Of a DNA stretch of 28,135 bases, positions 9,391 to 17,528 are shown in pieces (position 1 is the first letter of the stretch; the number at the start of each line of letters is the position of its first letter). The translations under genes and the position numbers were made by a program. The notes beneath the pieces are model-generated. The model saw nothing but the letters and a program-made list of their open reading frames with translations. It had not been told where the DNA came from and searched no databases. Source of the DNA: Phyllobacteriaceae bacterium UBA1940 (lineage in GTDB: Bacteria; Pseudomonadota; Alphaproteobacteria; Rhizobiales; Rhizobiaceae); the NCBI GenBank assembly GCA_002336975.1, contig DDFA01000032.1:4680-32814 (forward strand), in the 5' to 3' direction.

Positions 9391-10464
9391 TCAGTCGGCG
9401 CGGGTGACGGTATATCCGGCGCGGCGCAGTTTTTCGATGACGCCTTCGTCGCCGGGCAGGTGCAGCGCGCCGACAGCGATGAACGCCTTGCCCCTGGCGA
9501 GGTAGGTTTCGGCATTGGTGGCCATGGTGGCGTTGCGGGCAGTGATCATCTTTTCCTCGAACGCCGCGTAACCGGCGTCGCCGGACTTTTGCGTCGGCAC
9601 GGCGGCGCGCATGAACGGAATGAACTTGCCGATCTCTCCGGTCTTGTAGATGCCGATCATCGTCTCGCCGATGTCTTCGGCGCCGGCGCCCAGCTTCAGC
9701 GTTTCGACCAGGCCATCGATGTGAAATTCGAGCGGCAGCGAGGCCATCGCCTCAAGCTGCGACTTGGCGGTCTCCAGTCCGCCCAACTGCTTGCCGGCGG
9801 CCAGCGCCTCCTGCGCCAGCTTGACGTCGAGCATCGGTTCGCCCGCCGCCTTGCGCGACATCTCGCACGCCGGCAGCGACACCATCGCCGCGAGCATCCA
9901 CGGCTTCATCTTGATGACGCTGGCCAGCGGGATGCCGCGTTCCGCCAGTCCCTTCTCGACAATCGCCCTGTCTTCGGCGGACAAGAGCGAGGTCAGCGTG
10001 GTGTCGTCGGTGAACATCATCAGGTCCGGCGAAGTCATCAGCGACGCCATCAGCTTGGACTGGTCGAGCATGTCGGTGGTCTCGATGACGACCGTCCGCG
10101 ATGCGTCGAAGGCGGCCTGCGCCGGCGGCGTCAGGCTGACGACGCGCGGGTCGGTCATATGCATGGTGCCGAACAGGTAGGAGGGCTCCAGTCCAGCCTT
10201 GTCGATCTTCCACAGCAGTCCAGAGCCGTTCCTGGTGGCGGCGGCGTCCGCCTCGATCTTTGCGGAGGCCTCCGGCTGCTCCGCCCTGATCCGGGCCAGC
10301 ATGTCGGCGCCCGAACAGGTCGCGGCGGGGTTGGCCGCATGCGCCTTGCCGGCGAGCGCCATCAGCGTCGCTGCCACGGCCAGCACAAACAGGATATTCG
10401 CCAGCGCCAGCGCCCACATGGCGGCGGCGCTCGAACGGTCGGCGAGGGCGATGACTTTCTTCAT
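9391..10464 (-). CDS. TraB/GumN family protein
   Basis: This 357-residue protein has an N-terminal hydrophobic segment (about residues 14-42, ending GKAHA), either a signal anchor or a long signal peptide. The family's first hallmark, LFGTMHMTDPRVVSL, lies near residues 96-110. The second, GALHLPGDEGVIEKLRRAGY, is near the C-terminus. TraB/GumN members are related to the TIKI-type metalloprotease fold: the GTMH and GALH histidines and a central Glu are the putative metal-site residues. The bacterial role is not established. It lies 62 bp downstream of xerC on the same strand; the gap contains a small cgaaat/atttcg hairpin (10483-10500). Confidence 0.88.
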   Translation of the reverse strand: MKKVIALADRSSAAAMWALALANILFVLAVAATLMALAGKAHAANPAATCSGADMLARIRAEQPEASAKIEADAAATRNGSGLLWKIDKAGLEPSYLFGTMHMTDPRVVSLTPPAQAAFDASRTVVIETTDMLDQSKLMASLMTSPDLMMFTDDTTLTSLLSAEDRAIVEKGLAERGIPLASVIKMKPWMLAAMVSLPACEMSRKAAGEPMLDVKLAQEALAAGKQLGGLETAKSQLEAMASLPLEFHIDGLVETLKLGAGAEDIGETMIGIYKTGEIGKFIPFMRAAVPTQKSGDAGYAAFEEKMITARNATMATNAETYLARGKAFIAVGALHLPGDEGVIEKLRRAGYTVTRAD

Positions 10465-10526
10465 GGCCGAAAGACTATCGGCGAAATCCGGCTATTTCGT
10501 TAACCGGCAGGCTCAACTGCAATGCT

Positions 10527-11465
10527 TCAGGCGCGCGGATGAGCCTTGTCGTAGATGTCGAGCAGCCGCGACGCGTCGACTCCGGTGTAGACCTGGGTGG
10601 TCGACAGGCTGGCGTGGCCGAGCAGTTCCTGGATGGTGCGCAGGTCGCCGCCGCGGCCCAGCAGATGGGTGGCGAAGGAATGGCGCAGCGCGTGCGGCGT
10701 CGCGGTGTCGGGCAGGTTGAGCGCGGCGCGCATCTTCTGCATTTCGCGCTGGACGATCGCCGGCTGCAATGCGCCGCCCTTGGCGCCGCGAAACAGCGCC
10801 CGATCCGGCGTCAGATCGTAAGGGCACAGGCGGCGGTATTCCGCGACCGCCTCGAGCACCACCGGCAGCAGCGGCGCCAGCCTTGTCTTGCCGCCCTTGC
10901 CGGTCACCCGCAAGGCGGTCACGCCGGGACCGATCTCGCCCGCCAGCAGGCCGAGCGCCTCGGAAATGCGCAGGCCGCAGCCATAAAGCAGTGTCAGCAC
11001 CGCCGCGTTGCGGGCGGCGATCCACGGCTCCTCGCTCAGCTGTTCGCCGGCCGAGACGACGCGTCTTGCATCGCTGGCGGTCAGCGGTTTGGGCAGCGAT
11101 TTCGGCTGTTTCGGCGCGCGCATGGCCGCCGCGCCTGCGGCCGAGGCCATGCCGCGCTTTTCGAGGAACCGCAGCAGCGAGCGCACGCCGGCCAGCCCGC
11201 GCCCCAGCGTGCGCGCGCCGGCGCCGTCATTGCGCCGCCGCGCCAGGAAGGCGCGCAGATCGGCGGTGCGCAGGTTGGAAATGTCCTTCAGCCCGGGCGG
11301 TCCGCCGAGATGGCCTGTGAGGAAGATCAGGAACTGGCGCGTGTCGCGCTCATAGGCCTCGACGGTCAGGTCAGCCAGCCGCCGCTCGCGGGCCAGCGAT
11401 TTGAGCCAGTCGCCGCGGGCAGCGTGCAGGTCGTCTCGTGCGGGGATGAGAATCTCGTCGGTCAT
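10527..11465 (-). CDS. xerC: Tyrosine recombinase XerC
   Basis: This 312-residue site-specific recombinase acts with XerD at the chromosomal dif site to resolve dimers. The N-terminal SAM-like DNA-binding domain (about 10-105) is followed by a catalytic domain with all the expected residues: Arg166 (GCGLRISEA), Lys190 (VTGKGGKTR), His258 and Arg261 (HALRHSF), His284 (LGHASLSTT) and the nucleophile Tyr293 (QVYTGVD). I chose the ATG at 11465 for its match to family length; the open frame continues upstream without similarity. The ribosome site is weak, so the exact start is uncertain. The partner translocase FtsK lies 16 kb away in this window. Confidence 0.94.
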   Translation of the reverse strand: MTDEILIPARDDLHAARGDWLKSLARERRLADLTVEAYERDTRQFLIFLTGHLGGPPGLKDISNLRTADLRAFLARRRNDGAGARTLGRGLAGVRSLLRFLEKRGMASAAGAAAMRAPKQPKSLPKPLTASDARRVVSAGEQLSEEPWIAARNAAVLTLLYGCGLRISEALGLLAGEIGPGVTALRVTGKGGKTRLAPLLPVVLEAVAEYRRLCPYDLTPDRALFRGAKGGALQPAIVQREMQKMRAALNLPDTATPHALRHSFATHLLGRGGDLRTIQELLGHASLSTTQVYTGVDASRLLDIYDKAHPRA

Positions 11466-11565
11466 CAGGACTTGCGCCGGTTTGGCGACATCATGCCCGT
11501 CGCTGGTTATCGGAGCGTGAAGCCGCCGATATTGTAACTGCTTCGCGCCGGCGATACGACAGGGC

Positions 11566-12171
11566 ATGAACGGATTGAAAAACCCCATCCAGATGGCGAC
11601 CGTCGGCGCCGCCCAGGGCATCAAGGGCGAGGTTCGGCTGAAAACCTTTACCGGCGATCCGCTGGCGATCGCCGACTACGGCAGGCTCCACGCAAGCGAT
11701 GGCCGGGTTTTCGAGATCGTCGACATCCGCGAGCACAAGGACATGGCGGTGGTGCGCCTCAAGGGCGTCAACGACCGCAGCGCCGCCGAGGCGCTGACCG
11801 GAACCGAACTGTTCGTCGACCGCTCGATGCTGCCCGACGATCTCGACGAGGAAGAATTCTATCACGCCGACCTGATCGGCATGGATGCGGTCGACCTCGA
11901 CGGAAATCCAATCGGCAAGGTCGTCGCCGTGCACAATTACGGCGGCGGCGACATTGTCGAGATCAGGCGCGGCGGCAAGTCCACCGTGCTGATCCCGTTC
12001 ACCAAGGCGTCGGCGCCGTCGGTCGATATCGCCATGCGCACCATGCGCGTCGATACGGTCGCCGCCGGGCTGGTCGATGAGCCGGAAGAGCGCGATCCCG
12101 ACGGGTCGCCGACGCCTGCCGCGACACGCAACCGCCCGCGCGGCCCAAAAGAAGCGGGCGGCAACCGGTGA
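11566..12171 (+). CDS. rimM: Ribosome maturation factor RimM
   Basis: This 201-residue 16S rRNA processing factor binds S19 and assists 30S head assembly. The N-terminal RimM domain (about 8-95) starts MATVGAAQGIKGEVRLKTFTGDP. The C-terminal PRC-barrel (about 98-170) has EEFYHADLIGMDAVDLDGN and STVLIPFTKASAPSVDI. The last 30 residues are a Pro/Arg-rich tail (TPAATRNRPRGPKEAGG), an extension beyond the usual length. The ATG at 11566 is preferred over 11593 because homologues carry about nine residues before MATVG. It is divergent from xerC (100-bp gap). rpsP, which often precedes rimM, is absent here. Confidence 0.95.
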   Translation: MNGLKNPIQMATVGAAQGIKGEVRLKTFTGDPLAIADYGRLHASDGRVFEIVDIREHKDMAVVRLKGVNDRSAAEALTGTELFVDRSMLPDDLDEEEFYHADLIGMDAVDLDGNPIGKVVAVHNYGGGDIVEIRRGGKSTVLIPFTKASAPSVDIAMRTMRVDTVAAGLVDEPEERDPDGSPTPAATRNRPRGPKEAGGNR

Positions 12172-12194
12172 TGTTTTTCGCCAAGTCAGTTTCG

Positions 12195-12316
12195 CCCTCA
12201 CCCGACCTCCGTTTCGGCCGGTCACCATCTCCCCGAGGGGAGAGGAGGTCGGAGACCTTGGCGTCTTCTTCTCCCCCTGGGGAGAATGTGGCCGCGCAGC
12301 GGCCGGATGAGGGGGA
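12195..12316. repeat. Imperfect inverted repeat between rimM and trmD
   Basis: The left arm (12195-12248: ccctcacccg, ggccggtcacc, atctccccgaggggagagg) and right arm (12265-12316: ttctccccctggggagaa, gtggccgc, ggccggatgaggggg) are imperfect reverse complements around a spacer of about 16 nt. Each arm has its own inner palindrome. This resembles the palindromic intergenic repeats common in Rhizobiales and is related in style, but not in sequence, to the 4807-5004 element. It lies within a likely rimM-trmD transcript. Confidence 0.7.
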
Positions 12317-12346
12317 ACATTCAATCGGTCATCTCGGACCGTCGAC

Positions 12347-13045
12347 ATGACCTTCCGCGCTACCGTGCTGACGCTCTATCCGGAGATGTTTCCCGGCGCG
12401 CTCGGCCTGTCGCTCGCCGGCAAGGCGCTGGAGCGTGGCGACTGGTCGCTCGAGGCGAGGCAGATCCGCGAGCACGGCATCGGACGCCATCGCGCCGTCG
12501 ACGATACGCCGGCCGGCGGCGGCGCCGGCATGGTGCTGCGAGCCGATGTTCTGGGAGCGGCCATCGACGCCGCCGCGCCGGCTGACGACGCGCGGCCGCG
12601 GCTGCTGATGAGCCCGCGCGGCAGGCCGCTGACGCAGGCCCGCGTCAGGGACCTGGCGGACGGGCCGGGCGCGATCATCGTCTGCGGCCGGTTCGAGGGC
12701 GTCGACCAGCGCGTCATCGAGGCGCGAAACCTCGAGGAAATATCGATCGGCGACTACATTCTCTCGGGCGGCGAGCCGGCGGCGCTGGTTCTGCTCGACG
12801 CGGTGGTTCGGCTCTTGCCCGGCGTCATGGGTAACGACCAGTCAGGCGGCGAGGAGAGTTTTGAGAACGGGCTGCTCGAACACCCGCACTTTACGCGACC
12901 GCCCGAATGGGAAGGCCGCGCCATTCCCGAAATCCTGATGTCGGGCAACCATGCAAGGATCGCCCAATGGCGTAGCGACGAGGCGGAAAAACTGACGCGT
13001 GCGCGGCGGCCTGATTTGTTGCCGGGTCAGCCGGTGACGAAATAG
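12347..13045 (+). CDS. trmD: tRNA (guanine-N1-)-methyltransferase TrmD
   Basis: This 232-residue SPOUT methyltransferase forms m1G37 next to the anticodon and so prevents frameshifting. The N-terminus reads [21 protein letters not shown], followed by [20 protein letters not shown]. The SAM-binding trefoil knot is visible as [14 protein letters not shown] and then [20 protein letters not shown], with [16 protein letters not shown] and [13 protein letters not shown] at the inter-domain linker. The length fits the family. No clear SD precedes the ATG; the upstream leader is the repeat element. Its last 19 bp overlap the end of the convergent transporter gene. Confidence 0.97.
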   Translation: MTFRATVLTLYPEMFPGALGLSLAGKALERGDWSLEARQIREHGIGRHRAVDDTPAGGGAGMVLRADVLGAAIDAAAPADDARPRLLMSPRGRPLTQARVRDLADGPGAIIVCGRFEGVDQRVIEARNLEEISIGDYILSGGEPAALVLLDAVVRLLPGVMGNDQSGGEESFENGLLEHPHFTRPPEWEGRAIPEILMSGNHARIAQWRSDEAEKLTRARRPDLLPGQPVTK

Positions 13046-13779
13046 TAGGCCGCCAGGAACAGGCCGACGGCGATGACGATGGCGCGCATGACCGTCTGCG
13101 GCACGCGCTTGGCGACCCAGACGCCGGACCAGCCGCCAATCGCGACGCCGGGGATCATCACCAGCGCCTGCGGCCAGGCGACGACGCCGCCGGCGACGAA
13201 CACGACGATGGCGACGGCGGCGATCACCACCGCCAACATGTTTTTCAGCGCGTTGAGGCGGTGATAGTCGCCCGGCTGCGACAGGCCGAGCGTCGCCAGC
13301 ATCATCACGCCCATGCCGGCGCCGAAGAAGCCGCCATAGATCGCGGTGATGAATTGCAGGATGAAGCCGAACACGCCGCCGACGGACGGTTCATTGCCGG
13401 GCTTCGGCTTGGGTTTCAGGTAGGGGCCGGCCGCAAACAGGGCGGTCGCCGCGACCAGCAGCCACGGGACCAGCGCGCGGAATTGCGGATTGTCGAGCTG
13501 CAGCAGGATCCATGCGCCGAGCAGCGAGCCGAATAGCGATGCGACGCACAGCGCCAGCGCACCGCGCCAGAACGTCTTGAAGTCGTTCCAGTAGGCGAGC
13601 GTCGAGGTGATGTAGCCGGGGAACTGGGTGATCGACGACGTCGCATTGGCCACCACCGGCGGAATGCCGATCATCGTCAGCGCGCCGAACGACAGGAAGG
13701 TGCCGCCGCCGGCGACGGCGTTGATCATGCCGGTCAGCACGCCGGACAGGAAAAGCAGGATGGCGACGATGATTGTCAT
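13027..13779 (-). CDS. Sulfite exporter TauE/SafE family (TSUP) membrane protein
   Basis: This 250-residue integral membrane protein has about eight hydrophobic segments. The TSUP family layout is two related halves, each with a Gly-rich signature: [18 protein letters not shown] followed by [17 protein letters not shown] in the first half, and [20 protein letters not shown] in the second. Family members export sulfite, sulfoacetate or similar organosulfur anions; the substrate here is unknown. The start at 13779 agrees with homologues ([17 protein letters not shown]). The 3' end overlaps trmD by 19 bp in antisense. Its position splits trmD from rplS. Confidence 0.92.
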   Translation of the reverse strand: MTIIVAILLFLSGVLTGMINAVAGGGTFLSFGALTMIGIPPVVANATSSITQFPGYITSTLAYWNDFKTFWRGALALCVASLFGSLLGAWILLQLDNPQFRALVPWLLVAATALFAAGPYLKPKPKPGNEPSVGGVFGFILQFITAIYGGFFGAGMGVMMLATLGLSQPGDYHRLNALKNMLAVVIAAVAIVVFVAGGVVAWPQALVMIPGVAIGGWSGVWVAKRVPQTVMRAIVIAVGLFLAAYYFVTG

Positions 13780-14085
13780 GCGATGGCTCCAGTCGCGAAA
13801 GCCTGTAGAGTGCGCTCCGGCCTGCCGCAACCCGTTGCGGCGCTGGCGCAGATCGAAACGAGATCTGTTCGCCGCATCGCAGCGAATCTTCCGTCTCGGT
13901 GGTGACAAAGGCCGCGCGATGCTGTATGCGCGCCCCTGAAATCGGCAAAAGTCCGGTTCCGTCAACAACGCAAAGTGAATTCGCCCCTGCCTTCCGCGAA
14001 TGGAAGGCATAGCCGGACGGTCAATGAACTGACCGGCAATCGTCGGGCGCTCTGGCTGGCATAACAAGCAAGAAAGGTTCCGACG
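13780..14085. other. Divergent intergenic region and rplS leader
   Basis: This 306-bp stretch separates the minus-strand transporter from rplS. I see no gene in it. It contains a perfect hairpin gccgcaac (13824-13831) / gttgcggc (13834-13841), a dyad cagatc (13849-13854) / gatctg (13862-13867), and a perfect 8-bp hairpin tgccttcc (13988-13995) / ggaaggca (14002-14009) in the rplS leader. aaagg (14073-14077) is the rplS ribosome site. Promoters for both genes should lie here, but no convincing -35/-10 pair stands out. Confidence 0.5.
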
Positions 14086-14616
14086 ATGGACATCATCCGT
14101 CAGCTTGAGGCCGAGCAGGCCGCGAAGATCGAAGACAAGCGCAAGTTCCCCGAATTCCAGCCCGGCGACACCGTGCGCGTCCAGGTGCGCGTCACCGAAG
14201 GCGCCCGCACCCGTCTGCAGGCCTACGAAGGCGTCGTGATCTCGCGCAAGGGCGCCGGCTTCCAGGAAAGCTTCACCGTGCGCAAGATTTCCTACGGCGA
14301 AGGCGTGGAGCGCGTGTTCCCGGTCTATTCGCCGCTGGTCGAGGCGGTCGAGATCGTCCGCCGCGGCAAGGTGCGCCGCGCCAAGCTGTATTACCTGCGC
14401 GACCGTCGCGGCAAGTCGGCCCGTATTTCGGAAAACACCGGCGTGCGCGCCCGCAAGCTGAACGACGCCGAGCGCGACGCGGCCAATGCCGAGCGCGCCC
14501 GCCTCGAGGCTGAAAAGGTCGCCGCCGCCGAGGCCCTGGCCAAGGAAAGGGCCGCCGAGGACGCCGCCAAGGCAGCCGCCGAGAAGCAGGCAGCCGAGGC
14601 AGCCGCCGGCGAATAA
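14086..14616 (+). CDS. rplS: 50S ribosomal protein L19
   Basis: This 176-residue large-subunit protein lies at the 30S-50S interface. The canonical L19 core occupies residues 1-120: [19 protein letters not shown], then [39 protein letters not shown], and [19 protein letters not shown]. About 55 additional C-terminal residues are almost entirely Ala, Glu, Lys and Arg and predict one long charged helix, absent from the roughly 115-residue E. coli protein. Such tails occur in Rhizobiales L19. The gene has its own leader and an intrinsic terminator, so it is probably monocistronic. Confidence 0.97.
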   Translation: MDIIRQLEAEQAAKIEDKRKFPEFQPGDTVRVQVRVTEGARTRLQAYEGVVISRKGAGFQESFTVRKISYGEGVERVFPVYSPLVEAVEIVRRGKVRRAKLYYLRDRRGKSARISENTGVRARKLNDAERDAANAERARLEAEKVAAAEALAKERAAEDAAKAAAEKQAAEAAAGE

Positions 14617-14655
14617 GTTCCGGTCCGGCATTCGCCGGTCCCGCATTGAATGGCG

Positions 14656-14682
14656 AAGGCGCGGAGCGATCCGCGCCTTTTT
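14656..14682 (+). terminator. Intrinsic terminator after rplS
   Basis: A perfect 10-bp stem, aaggcgcgga (14656-14665) / tccgcgcctt (14670-14679), with a gcga tetraloop runs into a five-T tract (14678-14682). It lies 40 bp after the rplS stop and is the clearest Rho-independent terminator in the window. Confidence 0.93.
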
Positions 14683-14790
14683 CGTTGGCGTCAGGCGTGC
14701 TCGAGAGCGGCGTTTTTGCGGAACGCCATGCCTTGCAAGGCGCGAGCGGCAGGCTACAGTCGGGGCGATCGCAATCTGGGAGCAGTCGTC

Positions 14791-15579
14791 ATGTCCATCC
14801 GGCGTATCCTTCTTGCCCTGTGCGCGCTGTTGGCGCTGCCCGTTTTCGCCTCGGCCGAGACGCTGCCGGACCTTGCCGGCCGCAAGGTCGTCATCGCCGT
14901 CGAGAACGCCTATTTCCCGCTGCAGTTCAACGACCCCAAGACCGGGCAGGCCGTCGGCTGGGAATACGACATGGTGGAGGCGCTGTCGAAAAAGCTGAAC
15001 TTCGTCGCCGAATACCAGAACGTATCCTGGGACGCGATGATCCAGGCCGTGTCCGACAAGCAGTACGACATGGGCATGACCGGCATCACCATCACGGCGG
15101 AGCGCAAAGAGAAGGTCGATTTCTCGGCGCCCTACATGCTGTCGGAAATCTACATGCTGGTGCGCGGCGACGAGAACCGTTTCGAGGACGCTGGCGCCTT
15201 CGGCGACGACGACACGCTGCTGATCGGGGCGCAGGCGGGCACCTCGACATTCTACGCCGCCGTCTACGAGGTGCTCGACAAGAACGAACAGAACCCGCGC
15301 ATCAAACTGTTCGAGACGTTCGCTGCATCGGTGGCGGCGTTGCAGGCCGGCGACGTCGACATGGTGCTCACCGATTCGGCGGGCGGCAACGCCGTGGTGG
15401 CGACCTCGGGCGGCAAGCTGAAGATGGTCGGCCCGCCGATCCAGTCCGAGCAGTTCGGGCTGATCTTTCCGAAAGGCTCGGATCTGGTCGCGCCGATCGA
15501 TGCCGGCATCAAGGCGCTTGACGCCGACGGGGCGCTGGCAGCGATCACCCGCAAATGGTTCGTCGACTACAAGCCCTGA
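14791..15579 (+). CDS. Polar amino-acid type ABC transporter substrate-binding protein
   Basis: This 262-residue periplasmic binding protein belongs to solute-binding family 3. Signal peptide: MSIRRILLALCALLALPVFA, followed by SAETL. The mature part shows the family signature GWEYDMVEALSKKLNF, then ISWDAMI-like VSWDAMIQAVSDKQYDMGM, TGITITAERKEKVDFSAPYM, and a C-terminal KWFVDYKP. The ATG at 14791 has ggag 8 nt upstream. The ligand is probably an amino acid or derivative and cannot be specified. It heads an operon with a GNAT enzyme, one permease and a methyltransferase; no cognate ATPase is present. Confidence 0.94.
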   Translation: MSIRRILLALCALLALPVFASAETLPDLAGRKVVIAVENAYFPLQFNDPKTGQAVGWEYDMVEALSKKLNFVAEYQNVSWDAMIQAVSDKQYDMGMTGITITAERKEKVDFSAPYMLSEIYMLVRGDENRFEDAGAFGDDDTLLIGAQAGTSTFYAAVYEVLDKNEQNPRIKLFETFAASVAALQAGDVDMVLTDSAGGNAVVATSGGKLKMVGPPIQSEQFGLIFPKGSDLVAPIDAGIKALDADGALAAITRKWFVDYKP

Positions 15580-15583
15580 CCGC

Positions 15584-16084
15584 TTGCCGCACGTCAGCTC
15601 ACACACCGTCGAAGGCTACCGGCCCGGCGCCATCGGTTCGCTGGCGGCGCTGCACGCCGCGTATTATTCCAGGCACTGGAACTTCGGCCTGCCCTTCGAA
15701 GCCAAGGTGGCGTCGGAGCTCGCCGAATTCCTTGTCCGCATGGACCCGGTGCGCGACCTGTTCGCTACCGCCTGGACCGGCGACCGGCTCGACGGTTCGA
15801 TCACGATCGACGTGTCGGGCGGCGGGGAGCGGGGCGCGCATCTGCGCTGGTTCATCGTCGGCGACGCGGCGCGCGGTTCGGGCCTGGGCGGGTTGCTGAT
15901 GGATCGGGCGGTGGCCCATTGCGACCGGTCCGGCGTCCGCTCCTGCTGGCTCACGACTTTCGCCGGCCTCGACGCGGCGCGGGCGCTGTATCAGCGGCGC
16001 GGTTTCGCGCTGGTGCGCGAAAGCGATGTCGATCAATGGGGCGGCGGGGTGCGCGAGCAGCTTTTCATGCGCGAGCGACCCTGA
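15584..16084 (+). CDS. GNAT family N-acetyltransferase
   Basis: This is a 166-residue single-domain GNAT fold. It begins near VEGYRPGAIGSLAALHAAYY. The acetyl-CoA pyrophosphate loop is visible as GDAARGSGLGGLLM (Q/RxxGxG/A pattern, about residues 92-105). It ends with the typical ALYQRRGFALVRESDVDQWG segment. No ATG lies at the expected position; TTG at 15584, directly after the preceding stop (15577-15579), is the best start, so start confidence is low. The stop overlaps the permease ATG (TGATG), implying coupling. Acetyl acceptor unknown; acetylation of the imported compound is a reasonable guess from context. Confidence 0.86.
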   Translation: MPHVSSHTVEGYRPGAIGSLAALHAAYYSRHWNFGLPFEAKVASELAEFLVRMDPVRDLFATAWTGDRLDGSITIDVSGGGERGAHLRWFIVGDAARGSGLGGLLMDRAVAHCDRSGVRSCWLTTFAGLDAARALYQRRGFALVRESDVDQWGGGVREQLFMRERP

Positions 16085-16896
16085 TGGCGGCGCATCCCAA
16101 ACCAGCGCAAAAGGAGTTCCCCTGGTGGCTGGCGGCGTTCGCATGCGTCATGGGTGCTGCGACGCTGGCGATCTTTTCCAGCGAACTCTACACCCAGGTC
16201 CTGTCGACGGTCGCCAGGGGCGTCGGGGTCACCATCTTTGTCACGGTGGTGGCGTTTGCGCTCGCCTCGGCGCTCGGCCTCGCGATCGCGCTGATGGCGC
16301 TGTCGAAGTCGAAGTGGCTCAGACAGACGGCGCGGTTCTACGTCGAGATCATCCGCGGCGTGCCGATCCTCGTGCTGTTGTTCTGGATCGCCTTCGCCGG
16401 CGTGCCGGTGTTCGTCTCCGGCTGGAACGCGCTGACCCTGCCGTTGCAGTCCGCCGGACTGATCGATCCGCTGCAGGTGCGCGACGTGTCGCTGTTGTGG
16501 CGGGCGATCATCGCGCTGGTGGTCGCCTATTCCTCGTTCATCGCCGAGATTTTTCGCGCCGGCATCCAGTCGGTGCCGGACGGCCAGATCGACGCGGCGA
16601 AGTCGCTCGGCCTGCACAACTGGGCGCGATTCAGGCATGTCACCTGGCCGCAGGCGTTCCGCACCATCCTGCCGCCGTATTCGAACGACTTCATCGCCAT
16701 GGTGAAGGACAGTTCGCTGGTCTCGGTGCTCGGCGTCGCCGACATCACCCAGATGGGCAAGATCTACGCGGCCGGCTCGTTCCGGTTTTTCGAGACCTAT
16801 TCGATCGTCGCCTATATCTACCTGCTGCTGACCATTTCGCTGTCGCTGGCGCTGCGGGGCCTGGAACGGCGCATGCGCAAGGATTTCGAACGATGA
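16084..16896 (+). CDS. Polar amino-acid ABC transporter permease
   Basis: This 270-residue inner-membrane permease of the HisM/GlnP type has an N-terminal helix (about 14-34), then a binding-protein-dependent transport domain with about five helices. The ATPase-docking EAA-like loop is GQIDAAKSLGLHNWARFRHV, followed by PQAFRTILPPYSNDF. FYVEIIRGVPILVLLFW is the conserved first-helix signature of this permease class. Only one permease gene is present, so it may work as a homodimer. No ATP-binding gene of the GlnQ class is in the window. It overlaps both neighbours by a few bases. Confidence 0.94.
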   Translation: MAAHPKPAQKEFPWWLAAFACVMGAATLAIFSSELYTQVLSTVARGVGVTIFVTVVAFALASALGLAIALMALSKSKWLRQTARFYVEIIRGVPILVLLFWIAFAGVPVFVSGWNALTLPLQSAGLIDPLQVRDVSLLWRAIIALVVAYSSFIAEIFRAGIQSVPDGQIDAAKSLGLHNWARFRHVTWPQAFRTILPPYSNDFIAMVKDSSLVSVLGVADITQMGKIYAAGSFRFFETYSIVAYIYLLLTISLSLALRGLERRMRKDFER

Positions 16897-17525
16897 CGCA
16901 CCGCCAGAGCGAGGCGTTGGAACAGGTGTTTTCCGCGCGCGACGACGCCGAACTGGAACGGGCCTATGCGGCCTGGTCGAGCCAGTACGACGCCGAGACC
17001 GCCGCGGCCGGCTATGCGCTGCCGTTTCTGATCGGCGGCTGGTTGGCCAGATATGTTCCGTCAGGCGCCGGCCCGCTGCTGGATGCGGGATGCGGCACCG
17101 GCCTCAGCGCGCCCTATCTGGCGGCGCTGGGCTATCCTCAAATCGACGGGCTCGACATGTCGGCCGAGATGCTGGCGCTGGCGCGCGGCCGTGGCGTCTA
17201 CCGCGAGCTGAAACAGGCGGTGCTCGGCCAGGCGCTGCCCTGGCCGGACGATCATTTCGCCGCGATCTTTTCGACCGGCGTGTTCACCGAGGGCCACGCG
17301 CCCGCCTCGGCGATGCATGAACTGGTCCGTATCGCCAGGCCCGGGGGCCACGCGGTCCTCACCGTGCGCGACATGGTTCTCGACGCGAAGGGGTTTCGCG
17401 CGGTCTTCGATGAACTGGAGGCGGCCAGCCGCTGGACCCGGATCGAAGAAAGCCCGCCCTTCAGGGCGTTTGCAGTCGGCGAGCCGGACGTGCTGGTCAA
17501 AGCCTTCGTGTTCCGGGTGGGTTGA
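16893..17525 (+). CDS. Class I SAM-dependent methyltransferase
   Basis: The protein has 210 residues. Motif I for SAM binding is PLLDAGCGTGLSAPYL (about residues 61-76). Acidic residue 2 lies in GLDMSAEMLALARGRG, motif II-like is PWPDDHFAAIFSTGVFTEGH, and post-II is ELVRIARPGGHAVLTVRD. The N-terminal ELERAYAAWSSQYDAETAA resembles the small-molecule methyltransferases of the Methyltransf_11/25 type. Acceptor unknown. Its ATG overlaps the permease stop (ATGA), so it belongs to the transport operon and may modify the transported compound. Confidence 0.9.
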   Translation: MTHRQSEALEQVFSARDDAELERAYAAWSSQYDAETAAAGYALPFLIGGWLARYVPSGAGPLLDAGCGTGLSAPYLAALGYPQIDGLDMSAEMLALARGRGVYRELKQAVLGQALPWPDDHFAAIFSTGVFTEGHAPASAMHELVRIARPGGHAVLTVRDMVLDAKGFRAVFDELEAASRWTRIEESPPFRAFAVGEPDVLVKAFVFRVG

Positions 17526-17528
17526 TCC

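Noticed and set aside
9460..10503. A 347-codon plus-strand frame opposite the TraB/GumN gene
   Set aside because: No recognisable domain, no ribosome site, and the opposite strand has clear family motifs.
11466..11624. Upstream extension of the xerC frame to 365 codons
   Set aside because: The extension overlaps the rimM start and adds residues unlike any recombinase N-terminus; the ATG at 11465 gives normal family length.
13780..15606. An upstream extension of the TauE open frame on the minus strand, to 859 codons in total
   Set aside because: It runs antisense through rplS and the binding-protein gene with no family character. The transporter itself starts at 13779.
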